Source: Hygrocybe punicea
Lineage: Eukaryota > Basidiomycota > Agaricomycetes > Agaricales > Hygrophoraceae
Direction: 5' to 3'
Length of the DNA: 64,000 bases
NCBI GenBank assembly: GCA_963556145.1
Contig: OY744472.1
Location: 434,001-498,000 of the forward strand
Part shown: positions 10,691 through 23,016 of the stretch, in pieces
How the letters are laid out: every line of letters starts with the position of its first letter
How positions within the stretch are numbered: the stretch's first letter is position 1
The notes under the pieces: model-generated
Seen by the model: only the letters and a program-made list of their open reading frames with translations
Told to the model about the DNA's origin: nothing
The model's database searches: none
Position numbers and translations under genes: made by a program

Positions 10691-12147
10691 CAGGACTGTA
10701 AAAATCACAAGAAAGATGATGGAGATGTCATAGATGATATCTCCATTGTCTATATTAATGGTGGGATGCTGGGAGGGCCGTGGGGGGCCCCAAGGGCAAA
10801 GGTGAGTACCCACCCCCCACCTGCCTTTCCCCCAATGTACTTACCTATTCCCGCTGCTCATTCAGGGCCAGGAACCACCCTTTAACCCTCCCCTCACCTT
10901 ATCCACTATCAGCCTTGTTTCCTGCCTTTTCCCTACCACCCATTGCCAACCCTCACTCAGGCCAGCCTTTCTCCACCCCCAGTGTCCACCCCACCCCTCA
11001 GTCACTCTCCAACACCATTCCCTATCAAGGATAGACCAATGTCAAGGCCTCTCCGAAGGTGGGTACCCACCAATTTGGTGGCAGCACTCCATGTATATTT
11101 TTTCTTTCTTTCCTTTTTATTTCATGTATTTTCATGTATATTAGACTAAATACACTATATATCTGTGATGCATATAAAAATCTGAAAAAAAAATAATGTG
11201 GGATAATGAATTAGTCATGCTCATCATTGACGACAATAAGCGTGTGTGCCTGTGGGGCCATGGCAATGGCAACAGGAAAGCCTGAGCCCTGGCCAGCATG
11301 ACATTCCTGAACAGGTTATTGCTATTACTATGGTACTCAGAGGGCTTTGGTGGCATCTCAAGTACTAGTGTCTTGGGTCCTCATGCAATGGCACGTCGGA
11401 CATTAATTGGCATGCTTACAGTTGGCATGCTTACAAATTGAGCTGATCAGTGTATAAAAGTCACGTGACAAAGACTGTGTTGTCAAGGAAATGATTTTCA
11501 CATAAATCATTTATAAATGCTTCGGGAAGTCATCCACCATGTCTGCATGTTGAACTGGTCCATATGCTCCCTAGTCGTATATAAGAATAATCGCAACAAC
11601 CTCGACTGCCCCCATCAGCATAATCTCTTTCAAGACGGGAAAGGTCCGATGTTTCCGCCACAGGTCATCCGGAGGCGACCACTCCGATAAATTCTCTAAA
11701 TATAGAAGATTACCGCCTTCAGAAATTTGTTCACGATGAGGGCACAATCACAAAGTCATTGCAGACAAAGTCGGCAAGTCGAAACGATGACTTGAACGTT
11801 AACCCCGTTCCAAAGGCACCAGGAATGCCCATGTTAGATCCGAAACTTCGAGCTTCATGTTTGCGATGATAACAGTGTTAAGATACGTACTTTCAGGAGA
11901 AATCGAAATTTTCTGATGCATAGGCTGACCCGAGTAATTTCCGATTTCTTTATGACTTGGGCAATGCTTGAGGCGCTGACTTGATGAAATAGAGGCCGAT
12001 CAAGTTGGAGTTTTCCAAATCAGATCGGGGTTCGGAATCAGCTCTTGCTGTGAGTATGTGCTGGCACTTCCTACTAGTCTTTGGAAAAATCGAAACTAAT
12101 GATATAAGGGACAGGTAGCATTACCGTTGTGTCGCTGGTGAATCGAT
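10691..12147. other. Gene-free stretch before the DUF6534 gene
   Basis: 10740-11060 is C-rich and Pro-coding low complexity. 11100-11400 is AT-rich with no frame of note. 11400-12147 has short frames only and presumably holds the promoter of the gene starting at 12148. Nothing else is seen. Confidence 0.45.
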
Positions 12148-14216
12148 ATGTCTGGTCCGCCTCCTGGATTCGACTTCAATGCTACGTGGGGATGTCAATT
12201 CATAGCTCTCTGCTTGACTGCCATGTGAGTGTTAGCCCGCAATGCTAAGCAACTCAATTCACCATTGATAGCTTGTACGGTGCGGCAATGGTATGGGCAG
12301 TCACAGTTCACTATCGTTGCACCAAAACTGAATCCAATTCACAGCTTCTGGTTTTATTGTACTTCAAGTCGCACAGCGGAAATGATAAGTGGAATATAAA
12401 AGCTTTGGTGGGTGATACTTTATTCCAGTGGCTCATGTCGGTGACGAAGGGATTACAAGGTTGGTCTTTTAGGGTACGTACCTCACTGCAAGATTGCCGG
12501 TCGTGTCGCCATGTCACAACTCATACTCGGTCGCTCAAGCTTCTTGGCAACGGTACAGATCACTTTCTTATGCGCTCAGCTTTATGTAGACTTTGTCACT
12601 CGGTTCGGAAATTTCGAAGCCCTGTTCTTGATTCCATTGTGAGTGTGTTTTTGTCATGATGCTTTTTATTACGTTGTCGGACTAGTGTGATTTCAGTGAA
12701 GTGGAAGTAGGACATTGTCTATTTCCTCTGGTTATACACCTCTGATCACATCGCGTATTCTTGTGCAGGTGATGCTATTAAGCACCGTTTGTCGATGTTT
12801 CAATTATTGGACCTGCAAGTGTATTGATATGTGATCCAGTATTTCCTGGCCTTCATATCGCAGATGTTTGTTATATGTCTTGTCTTGTCAGATTGACTAA
12901 GTTGACTTGTTTCAGCTTCTTCGCTTCTAGAGTGTGGATTAGTGGGTTCAGTTCTGTGTTGTATGAGCCCATCCTTACATACGCCGACAGTAACCAAACA
13001 CAATATATGGTACACCGCCCCCATAGTGAGCATCATTTCATAATGTAAACCCCCAAAAACATGTGCTTAAACTCTACATTTCCCTAGTTCCTTCTAGCGC
13101 TTCTGCAAATAGGTGTGTTCCTAGTATTGGTCGGTCCTTATATTGTTACTAAATCTCTCCAGCCGCTGGAATTGGTGGGCGCCGGTCATGATGGTGTTCA
13201 TAATGATACTGATACCTGTCTGCATATTACAGGTCAAACAACAAAGTTGTATGTATTTGATATCCAGGGTGAGTTATATGGTGACGCTAACCTCATTTTA
13301 GAGCCATAATCCAAACCGCTGCACGCCTCGAAGAAACCAAGGCAAGTTCATGTCACTATATTGTACCCTTGCCTGATCAACACAGTCGTGTGACAGAGTG
13401 TCATCACCGTTCAAAGTGGTGCTACTGCCGCTTGCGATGCATTAATCACCATCATTCTGTGCTATAATCTGTCCAACAATCGTTCTGGTATGAAAAGGTA
13501 AGTTATTAAAACTTGAACATAGCAGGTGCTAATATCCTCCAAAGAACAGATAGTATCTTGGATAAGATGATCCTTTACGCAATTAACCGAGGAGTTGCAA
13601 CAAGGTATTCAGATCTATCAAACTTGAAGCACCATGCATTTGCTTATATAATTTCATCCTTAGTTTTGCAGCATTTCTGACACTAGTTTTTGTCGGTCGC
13701 CACGTTTTAAAAAAAGCTTCCTCTTCTCACATCACCCTAGTTCATCTCTTTCCCAGGAAAATATATTTTGTAGGTTCTCTCACCTCTCTCCGCATTCCCT
13801 ATTCGTAACCTCGAAATCGAAAAGCATGGTTCCATTACTCCCTAGCAGTCAACGTATGTCTCTCCGTCGGTTGGAGCACACTTATAATAACTTTTCATCT
13901 TAGTCTATGTTCTGTCAGTTGTTAGCACGTAAGTTCCTTCGAACCGGTCATCAAATTTTACTGAACTGCCAAGGCTTATAGGCTCACATCCCGACAGAGT
14001 CTACGGGGTGACTTGTGGTCAGGAGATCATGTGAGCATTTCACTTGGCAACATCCACGGCAAACAGAGTACCCATGATAGGGAGGTGCATGTTGTGAGTT
14101 ACTGACATCTCTCGGCTGGATCTGGAGGTGTTACTCAACGTCATTTATATCAGACCACGTCCGAGTCGGTTACTTGGGATGATGAGTCACGGCCTTCTGG
14201 CAAAGTTCTGAAGTAG
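12148..14216 (+). CDS. DUF6534-domain multi-pass membrane protein (copy A)
   Basis: A multi-exon gene starts at ATG 12148 (MSGPPPGFDFNATWG). The first intron runs from the GTGAGT after position 12224 to the TAG before CTTGTACGG, giving FIALCLTAILYGAAMVWAV in frame. Later blocks are family hallmarks: LYVDFVTRFGNFEALFLIPL, FFASRVWISG, AACDALITIILCYNLSNN, RTDSILDKMILYAINRG and PSSQLYVLSVVSTL followed by TSRQSLRG. The last is the DUF6534 signature of Agaricomycetes (PSSKLYxNSLLATLNxR). The protein should be a seven-helix integral membrane protein; its role is unknown in the family. The stop is TAG 14214-14216 after a final intron. Exon edges between about 12360 and 13330 are unresolved, so a lesion there cannot be excluded. 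Confidence 0.72.
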
Positions 14217-14599
14217 GTATTCGCCATATACACTTTTGGTCCCGACTCGACTAACTTCGGATGTTTTAGGGCGCCAGCAACACAAGCTTGAGATTAGGCT
14301 GGATACTAAGTCCGTCTACGACTCCTTCGATAATGTTTTCGCGTTCCTTTACTGTTACCGCTGATATATTATTGATCTGTAATACTGTATGTATGGAATA
14401 AGGTTTACACACATCTACCGTTTGTTAGCCATCAAGGGCATGCCCCATGGGTATGATTCTCAACCTCATCCTCTGAGATGAAGTGGGTTCTGAATACACC
14501 CAGCCTGGGCAAAGTGACCGTGAAATCCATACCCTTCCTTCCGTGATCTACGCCATCATAGGTTGTAGAGAAGGAATAGCGTCTGAGACACGCTTGGCG
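14217..14599. other. Intergenic, possible 5' region of the EZH gene
   Basis: Only short frames are seen. An ATG at about 14479 could open an N-terminal exon of the downstream gene, but I cannot join it convincingly. Confidence 0.35.
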
Positions 14600-17418
14600 C
14601 GACGCGACAGGAGTCAAGAATCGAATTAGAGGGGGATATTCGGAAGAGGGCAACCGTTGTCAGACTCAACGTGAGTGGTACCGTGACTTGGTCTGTACGT
14701 GTTCGCGAGTTCTGCAACGCTCGTGGGTTGTCCAGGTCACGGTGAGTACAGTCATACCAGTAATTGACATGCTTCAGTCAACAACTGCCCTTGTACGCAC
14801 CGTGTTTCGCACCGTTTGGGCGGAATTCTACCAACACGAACAGGTGTATTCTCACCAATCTATCCATGATCTGGCCCGACCCTATGCACCCAACCGCACC
14901 TTTAGTACTTCGAGTCTTTTAGACACAGACCTGCCCACCAACACCCCCGAATCCTTTAGCGTTTGGGTGCCTGGTACTCACGCGCCTGCCCTGCTCCCCG
15001 TGCAGTGCATTACGTCCGTGCCCTCTTTCTCCGCGTATCCCCCATACGAGTCCTGCACGCCCTGCTCGCAAAGCATTTTCCTCGGCGATGACCCGGAGGA
15101 GATGCCTTTCATTCCGTTCGCAGATGATCCGAGTTTTGACCATTTTGAGCACACGCTGCATTACAAACGACTTGCTTGGCAGGTTAATGAACGAAACCCT
15201 GATCCTGACTGTAAGTTGAGTCGTCCATGTTCTGGCCTGCAACGGCTCATCCACCCTTCCGCCCAAAGTGCAACTCATTGTGACGGAAACTACTCGCCGC
15301 CTGCACAGCGCCCACGGCATTGCCTTTGCACACATCGATGAGACTGCCGTCCTTCCGCTGGCAATTCTCTCCCAGTTGCCGCGCCGAGGACTGCTCTACA
15401 GCTCTCGCCAAAGGTACATACCCCATCCCGCTCTGTGAACTTCTCATTGCCACATTGCCATTCGCCTACAGGGATTTCCCCACCTGGCCAGGGGCCTCTA
15501 CTACTATCCCCGGCCCAACTCCCCCCGTCGCAGGGAACGTCCGTGGCCGCCTCGCGAGCGCCGCCGCCGCGTTCTGTGCGAACCCAAACTGTGTACAGGG
15601 CTACTGCGCATACCACCGTATGATCTTTCTCCTGCACTCGCCCATGCCAGCTGACAGCTCTTAGTTGAACCCATCCCAATGCGGGCCCCAGCCATCCCGA
15701 CTGTCACCAGCCCGGAGCTGCGCAGCATGTCTGATAAATCGTGTGGTGTGGAATGTTTTCTCGTGGAGCCCATGGAATCCGCCGTACGTTATACATTGGA
15801 GTCATTCTCACAAGTGATACATCCGTTTTATTAGCTCGCGGCTGTCTGGAACGTAAATGAGATGGAAATGCTTCGTTGCATTCTGAGTGTTGCCCCTGAC
15901 ACCCTACCGTGCGATTTGGCCATCATATGTCGCAAGCCCTGTCGAGAAGTGAGGGGGCAAAGTGCTATTACAGTGTGGTCCTGATACTCAATTTCAGATC
16001 TTTGATCTCCGAAGGGTGATCATTCCGGATAATACGGTTAGTAGACCCTCGCCATCCAGTACAAAAGAGTGTGCACCGTTGAAACTCCCAGGTAATCTCA
16101 CGTGAAAACGACCATCTACAATTATACTGACCTTCACACTCACCTAGCGCACAACTGTGGATCCTTTTCCCCGTAAGCATTGTCTTCTCGCACATTGATC
16201 CCATCTTCCACCTGTTTTCCAGCATTGGCCCATGCCACCATGTTGGCGCTTGCACACACAGAATCAAGTGTCCCTGTGTGCTAAATGCTGCGCACTGCGA
16301 GCGCAATTGTGCATGTGGCCCCCAATGTGCGTTTACCGCATGATGATGTTACACTGATCCGTGAGTGATAACATGTGCAGGCCGGCAGCGTTGGCGCGGA
16401 TGCAGGTGCACTGTGTCGCGCCACGGCCAAACGTGTACAAGCCAGCGGTGTGTGTGTGTTCGTGCAGGTAGGGAATGCGATCCGGAACTGTGTGGGAGCT
16501 GTCGATCAAGGTACGACGGACTGTCTTTGCCCTCTGCCATCTCATCCTTGGATGCTGTATTGTTATCAACAGAGGTACTGACTTCAACAATTCGTCTATA
16601 ATAATATTCGGCATGCTCACCCTTACACCACTGAAAGATACAGCGGCTAATATGTGCCGGAACTCCGCCATTCAGCAAGGCAGGTGGAAAGTCTGTCTTT
16701 TTTTTCATGTTTATACATGAGCCCAACTGACTTGACTGGGTGTGTATGTGTCCCAGAACACAGTGGTGAAGGCAGGCGCCAAGTGCGGGCTTGGCCTGTT
16801 TCTTAATGAGTCTGTACAGGAGGGTGAGCTCATTCAAGGTGTGTCACAGACTCTCGCGTGCATGTTCCCCTGATGCACCCATACATATTAGAATACGTTG
16901 GGGAACTCGTGTTCGACCTTACGACACTCTCTCGCGAGTATGTCCCACCATTTCCAACCTACTTTTACGTTGTATAATCTCACCATTTTCCCCTCCCCGA
17001 TCATTTATCGCCATCTTATGTGCTATTCTTGTTGATTTCGACCTGATGTGGCAGTGCGCTGTCAAAACACCGTGGGCGGAACTACCTCTTTGGACTGGAT
17101 ACAGTGCTCTCTTTAGATAGCACTCATGCAGGGAACACTACCCGGTATGCCAATCACTCCAGACGGTACGCGGCCAATGCCATCGCAAGGGGTGTGTCTG
17201 GGATCTGTGCCTGTCTATGATCGCGACTGATTGGTTCGTGTGCAGTATTCCTGGTCAACGGGGATCATCGAATTGGTATTTATGCACGTAAGTTCTATAA
17301 GCCCCCCAAGAATGTTCTGTTCTTGCAAGGCTGACTCCGGGTCTCATTTGCAGTTAAGACCCTCGAAGCTGGAACAGAGATATTATTCGATTACGGAGAC
17401 GAATTTTTCCAAGATTAA
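14600..17418 (+). CDS. EZH2: Enhancer-of-zeste histone H3K27 methyltransferase (PRC2 catalytic subunit)
   Basis: Domains occur in E(z) order. An N-terminal region has FRTVWAEFY and an acidic stretch LGDDPEEMPFIPFADDP (about 15080). The MCSS/SANT2-like zinc region reads AFCANPNCVQGYCAYH, then CGVECFL, then WNVNEMEMLRCIL and CRKPCREI (15570-15960). The CXC domain is CHHVGACTHRIKCPC plus CERNCACGPQC (16225-16320) and the block GCRCTVSRHGQTC to CVCVRAGRECDPELC (16395-16495). The SET domain starts at KCGLGLF (about 16780) and runs through EYVGELVFD, TTRYANHS, VNGDHRIGIYA and the final LFDYGDEFFQD. The catalytic NHS and YxG residues are present. Introns split the SET domain many times, for example after GIYA. 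The enzyme methylates H3K27 in facultative heterochromatin. The true start is unresolved between about 14480 and 14780. Confidence 0.88.
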
Positions 17419-18101
17419 TGTAACTTCAGGACCCTGGTCGCTATCGTTAACCGGTTACACAAGGGAGCGAGTAGCAACGGGAGACAATTATCTGTACAAT
17501 AATTGAAGATACTCATCAGTTATGTTTCTGGCCGCCTCTGCTTTCATCTTCGCTGCGGACTGCCGAAACTACACTGCTCACTAGATTATTTTAGGATACA
17601 CGGTCATCAACTTTGGAGACTTAAAACATCGTGCAGCTGGGATCTGAACTATAAGAAAGAATACGGGGCTGAAACGTCCGGCCCGGCATCCATCAAACAT
17701 TTGTTCGAACGACCAGATGAACCTGGGTAGTGTATGCTCTTAAACGCATGAGCGGGATTGAAATATCCACGATCTCGCCGTCGCCACTCTTCGTCATCGT
17801 TGTCCTCGTCGTAATAAGAATCGTTGGGACAGACGGATGTGAGGAAGATGTCAAGGCCGTTTCCAGGCAACTAGAAGGAGGCAATGGATGCCGAGTGTAG
17901 TTCAAACTCGCCGTGTGTTGGTACGAAAAGATGTTCGATGCCTGAGTAGTCAAATGTGGGGAGTCAGAATCGGCTCGACCATTGGGCTTGGTCATCTGGC
18001 GACTTAGGCTCAAGGATTGATAGAATCGTAATGGTCGAGAGAAGATGGGGGGATTCTTGCTGTAAAGCGCAGAGGAGCGTGAATCACGTGATCAAAAGCA
18101 A
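17419..18101. other. Intergenic, EZH 3' side and AIM9-like promoter
   Basis: Minus-strand frames at 17649-18013 (Asp/Glu/Arg-rich) match no family I know and lack a clear start. I see no reliable gene. Confidence 0.45.
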
Positions 18102-19948
18102 ATGTGGGTGCGCTCTGTGCGGTTGCTCCTACCAGTAACTGCTCGCTTTCTCGCTGTGCCTCGTCTTTCGCTATGCACACTAGCAAAACCGTTGGCCGGG
18201 GGGTCGGAGGCCACAGACCCCCACCATTTTTTCCGTTACACGACAGGACGTTGGCTCAACAGCGAACTTGACGAATCCGAACAAGAGATGCAATATATGG
18301 CCTTTGACATCAAGGCTCTGAAAGCTGCGGCAGTCGCAGCTGTAGAAGGAGCACAATCGGTCGTACATATGGCCAAGCTTCCGGAAAGCTTTTACGACAA
18401 GATATTTTTGATGATACTTGATAACAGGAAAGAAGTCATTGTGCAACTCCCTACTTCTTATGCTGGTCCGCCGCACTATTCTACCGCGAGCGAGGTGGCG
18501 ACTATGGAGTTTGCGCGCATCCGGCTTGGCCTGCCGGTCCCACGTGTGTTGTCCTGGTGCTCTGCAAAAGGTACAACCGCTGTAGGGGCTGAGTTTATCA
18601 TTATGGAGAAGCCTATTGGCGTCCCTGTGTCAAAGTTGTGGCCGAAAATGTCTCAACTAAGAAGACTGGAGTTCGTGCAAGAGGTAGTCAGGATTGAAAA
18701 GGCGGCATTGGAGCATCCGCTGCCTCACTACGGCAGTATCTTTTTTCACCGTGACATTGCGCCAGAGAAGGCCTTTGCGGTCGATGATGTTTTTTCTATT
18801 GGACCTACCATGGAATTACAATTCTGGGCGGCTGAGCGGGAAAGTATGAATTTGGATCGCGGTCCATGTGAGTGTTTTTCGAGCATCCTTTTATTCCCTT
18901 GTTTCATATTTATTTGGAAGGGCAAACACCTTCTGAATACCTATATGCTCTCTGTCGTCGAGAGCAAGAATGGATCCAATTACATGGTAGTTCGCAGCTT
19001 CGACGTGACTTGGGGGACTATCCTGCTGTAACACGAGAACCATCTGCGCATCTCGCCGTCCTCAATCACTTCCACTCTGTGATCCCCAACATTCTTCCCT
19101 TCGCTATGCCGGGGCTCGTACAACCTACGCTTTGGCATCGGGACCTAAGTGGGGAAAACGTATTCATTTCGGATGAAGAGCTTGCGAAAGGGCGGGTTTC
19201 GATCACGTCCGTCATAGGATGGAGGCATACGTGGGTAGGGCCTTTGTATATCCAATCGTGTGTTCCAAAAGTCTTTCGGTACCATTCCCCATGGAATCTC
19301 CCGGAAGGTATCGAGATTGCTTGTTTACCAGAAGGCATAGACGAGATGGGCGAATCGGATAAAAAAGCTGCCTGGGATGATGTCGACGCCAAGAACTTGG
19401 TGATATGCTATAGGGCAATGGTGACGAAGACTCCGTTGTATTACCACGCTCTGGTTGAGGCGTACACCAGACTTTTCGCGGATCTTGCTCTTGGGGCGTC
19501 GTTGTCGTGGAATGGGATGTTCCACATAGTCAGTGTTCATCCTGTTGTCATTTGGATCTGCATTCCTGATAGCCGCTAGCAGCTACGAATGAAACTTCTA
19601 ACGCTCCAGTCCATATGGTGTAAATTTATGACCACCCCTTGTCCTTTTCATGTCACCAAAGAGGAGGAGCGAATGTGGTGGGCGGAAGGTAAACAGTGGC
19701 AGGATCGGCAAGATGAGCTAGAAAAGATCTGCACCGCGATTGGGATGACTACAGAAGGGTGGGTACTGACAGAGGATTATGAGGGGGCTTGCGATAGATA
19801 TAGGCGAGTTAAGAAGGAGTGGATCGAGAAAGGTGGTCTAGAAGAAGATTGGCCGTTTAGCGAGTTTATGGTGGATGGTCAATCTGATCGTGGTTGGGGC
19901 TGGTTTGACCCCGTGAAGTGGCTTACGCGTTGGCGTACTTCGTTGTAG
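18102..19948 (+). CDS. AIM9-like APH-fold phosphotransferase, probably mitochondrial
   Basis: Three exons. ATG 18102 opens a basic, hydroxylated leader (MWVRSVRLLLPVTARFL), a likely mitochondrial presequence. FFRYTTGRWLNSE and the nucleotide-binding region ending in EVATMEFARIRLGLPVPRVL and GAEFIIMEKP follow. Intron 1 is removed between GGTCCAT and GGCAAACACC (about 18868-18920). The catalytic loop is LWHRDLSGENVFIS (HxDxxxxN intact). The next block is SITSVIGWRHTWVGPL; relatives have Asp in I-D-W, the metal-binding residue, but here it is Gly. A second intron ends before CTACGAATGAAACTT. The C-terminal part is helical and Trp-rich, ending at TAG 19946-19948. The family resembles yeast AIM9; its substrate is unknown. 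The Asp-to-Gly change suggests a pseudo-enzyme. Confidence 0.82.
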
Positions 19949-21089
19949 AACCGTCATCCCGTCCCGTCACATGGAGTATGTTATAGATGCCCCATAGTAC
20001 GGACTACTTTCGTCGTAAATAGTTCCTCCCGAGGGCTTGAGTCCGAAATATAGTCTGCTTTTTTTTTTCTGATTTATCTGCCTCACAACCCATAGGGAAC
20101 TGTTACCGAGGGTATGGGTTAGGTGGTACCCCACTACGTTCTGGATTCTGGTTCTGCCACCCCTTCAACCAAGGAGCTTCCGTCTAGCATCCCCATCATT
20201 TCTTGGCACAGAGTCGATGCGTCCCTCCAACTGCACGTAACATCCCTTCTTAAGGCTCACTTCGATGAGTTCATGAAGAATACCATCTTCTGCTTCGAGA
20301 ACGAAATGGCTTGTTGACGAATCCGGTCGCGTCGCGTCTAAACAGCGAACGATCATCGTTTAGGGAGGGGGATCGGTCTTGTAAGGCGTTCTCCCGTGGG
20401 CCGGGAGTCTTGAGGGGCAGATGATCGAGCCATTACATAGATCGTCTTGGCTCAGGAGAAAGTGAGCTTGAAAACTTAATCATAAAAGTAAGGATTTACC
20501 ATTTTGACTAGATTCCGCCAAGATTTTGAGCCGACTCTTCCTGTCATGCCGGCTCATATCAACAAATACAATGCAGGCTAGAATACCATGCGCTGCGCAA
20601 TATATCTTCACGCGGGTGTTGGGTCAGGCGAAAATTAGCGAGGGTTTTAAGGGACTTTTGCTCAGCCATAGTTTGAGGTATCATTCTGCACCGTGACTCC
20701 ATTTTTTGCAATATATGCGTCTCTATCGCTGGGCACGGGTTTCGAGGTCTGACGGTCCGAGTATTCATGTGTAAATTCTGCGGTGTGCCGCCGGAAGATC
20801 TCCGACTGTTCTTCGCGAATGTTCACGTAGCGAGTAATATTGTTGACGATGGCATCGACAGTGGGGTACAGGCAGGTTGAAAACGTTCAGCTGCAACTTG
20901 CCCGTGAACCTACCCAGGCTTACATTTGGAGATGGACTGCACGTGATGCAAATGATTGCAAATTCTTTGATGCAGCGAGCACGTGCGTCTGATCATCATT
21001 GCTGCGGCGCAGTCTCAGGCTGGTATGTCATATCTATAACAAAAGGTGGACATGTAATCCACTCGAGCTCTCAGTGCAGCACCGTGACC
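19949..21089. other. Intergenic, no recognised gene
   Basis: A poly-T run is near 20060. Short frames at 20123-20356 and 20559-20768 have no recognisable motif. The last 200 bp presumably hold the promoter of the gene at 21090. Confidence 0.45.
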
Positions 21090-22624
21090 ATGGCGGCGAG
21101 GAGAATCATGAGTGCGCTGTTCCTGTCTATACTCGTTCTCGTCACAATCGCCTTATGCTCTCAATTCTTGTTCCCCGTACATCTCTTGCTCAGTCGCCCT
21201 GATATCGACATCCCGCATGGGTACCGACCCCATTCCTGCTCCACGCTCGACAACGTAAATTTTACTCTCCCGCTCAACGCAACCAAAATATTCCTCGTTG
21301 CTCAACGTCGCCGTTCTTTCGGTCATCTCACCGCTCACTCCTCAGCCGATAACACTTCCGCAGATTCTCTCAAGGTCCTCGTCTCTCATTCCTCTTCTAA
21401 GCCCGGTCATCCCATCGCCTGTCTTCTGTCCTATCCCCACGACGATGCCTACGGTATCGCGTTACTGGTCTGCATCATCTCCTCCTTCCCTCTTCTTACC
21501 ATCTTACCTTCCTCCAGGCACACAAACCCTTCCGCTGGCCTTGGCGCCCTCTTCCGCCACCGATAGCCTTCAATGTGGATCTCGTCTTCCCCATATCCAA
21601 CTCCACCATCAATGTCGGCAACTTCAAAACAATTCTCCCCAACTTTTCCCAGTCATTCCTCAACCTTGACTCCATCCACTTCGAGTCATTCCATGCCACT
21701 TCGACAAAACGGTTCATCTCTGCACAGGCATGTCACCTCAGCCTTTTTTATCCCCCCTCATGTCTTGACCCTCCGAAACAGTCCATCGACGCCGACCGTG
21801 TATTCATCCACACAACCAAGATGCCCATCTCGGGCACTTTTAATACCTCTTCCGTCCTCGTCCTCCGCACAACAATCGCTCCCTTGGACGCCATCGTCAA
21901 CGTTCACCAAAATGCATCCAAACGCTCCTTTGTTACTCTTGCTACTTCCAATGCGTACGTTTTCACCATTCTTTTCACCGTGACTAACTAACAGTACCCC
22001 CCCTTCAACAGACCCATCAACTCCACCATCTCTCTCTACACCAACGCAAGCGAGGAACACCACCCGGACAGCCGCTTCGGTCTCTCAGTCCACACCACCA
22101 GGGGCATCCTCACTCTCGCCCTCCCTGAAATCCCCGTGAATGCTACTGTCCACCTCGCTGCCTCTACCAGCCACAAGCCTGCCCATGTCTCGGTCCACCC
22201 CGCCTACGAGGGCCGCTTCAGACTCAGAACTGTTAACTGCCCCGCCAGTCTGGAGATCGACCACGATGTCAAAGACCCTGCAGGCCTCGGCCGCGAACGT
22301 AGCATCATCGAACACCAACATCACCGCATTGCTGATGACGAGGATGACGAGGATGACGACGACGACGACGACGACTACGACTACGACAACGAAGATTTAG
22401 CTTGCGGTGGCGAAGGAAGTTATTCTGGTGTCGTTGCTGCCAGTATCGACCAGCTCCCTCTAGGTGTTACCCGCTACGACAGTGACTGCGATGATACAAT
22501 TCTGCTGGCCCACAAACCCGCGTGCACAGTCCTCTCTGGAAACGTCTTTTGGAGTGAAAAGGGCAAATATCGCGGAAGGATCCATCTCAAAACATATAAC
22601 GCACCCGTTGTCCTTTCCCTTTGA
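21090..22624 (+). CDS. Membrane-anchored DUF7330-like protein with acidic tail
   Basis: ATG 21090 opens MAARRIMSALFLSILVLVTI, a single N-terminal membrane anchor, followed by a Ser/Thr-rich region with short beta-strand motifs (VNFTLPLNATKIFLV; LKVLVSHSS). An intron (GTCTGCATC to CTCCAG, about 21467-21519) joins GIALL to AHKPFRWPWRPLPPPIAF. Later parts have the repetitive strand pattern of such proteins: ISGTFNTSSVLVLRTTIAPL, ATSNAPINSTISLYTN (across an intron near 21955-22010), GLSVHTTRGILTLALPEIP. An Asp/Glu/Tyr tract interrupts the C-terminal part. The 21715-21780 segment probably contains another intron. I compare it with the DUF7330 proteins of Agaricomycetes from memory. Likely surface-exposed or secretory; function unknown. 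Confidence 0.6.
22334..22395 (+). repeat. GAC/GAT trinucleotide tract within the coding sequence
   Basis: A run of GAC/GAT/GAG codons gives an almost pure Asp/Glu stretch followed by D-Y-D-Y-D-N-E-D. It is a coding microsatellite and a likely site of length polymorphism. Confidence 0.85.
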
Positions 22625-23016
22625 CAGTTGAAGAAAGAAAAAGAAGGATTCATGAAAAACGCCTTGTCTTCTGTCCAGTGTAACAACAAAACTTTTGATA
22701 CTTCTCAAATTTCGTGTGGACTTGTGGAAAATGTAAAAGAGCCGGAGTGTTTCACCCAAAAAAGGTGAAAAGGCTCTAAGTTTCCAGTGTGAATGAAATG
22801 CTGCATCGGATATATAGACGGCACACTTACAAACATTTTTCAGGGCTGACCAGTAGTCCCTGTTGCCATACTATTATGAAAATTCTGCCAGTGGTACAAG
22901 CAGCTCATCATCCTCCTCTTTGACTTGCTGCATATCACTTGCTAGCCCTCTAATTTCACTTTTTGCTGGTGAAGGAATCACCTTTGCAACAGCTTGTATT
23001 TACTAGACTGAATAAA

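Noticed and set aside
14432..14653. 73-codon minus-strand frame upstream of EZH
   Set aside because: No motif, and it overlaps the probable 5' end of the EZH gene.
17649..18013. Minus-strand charged frames between EZH and the AIM9-like gene
   Set aside because: No motif, no consistent exon structure.
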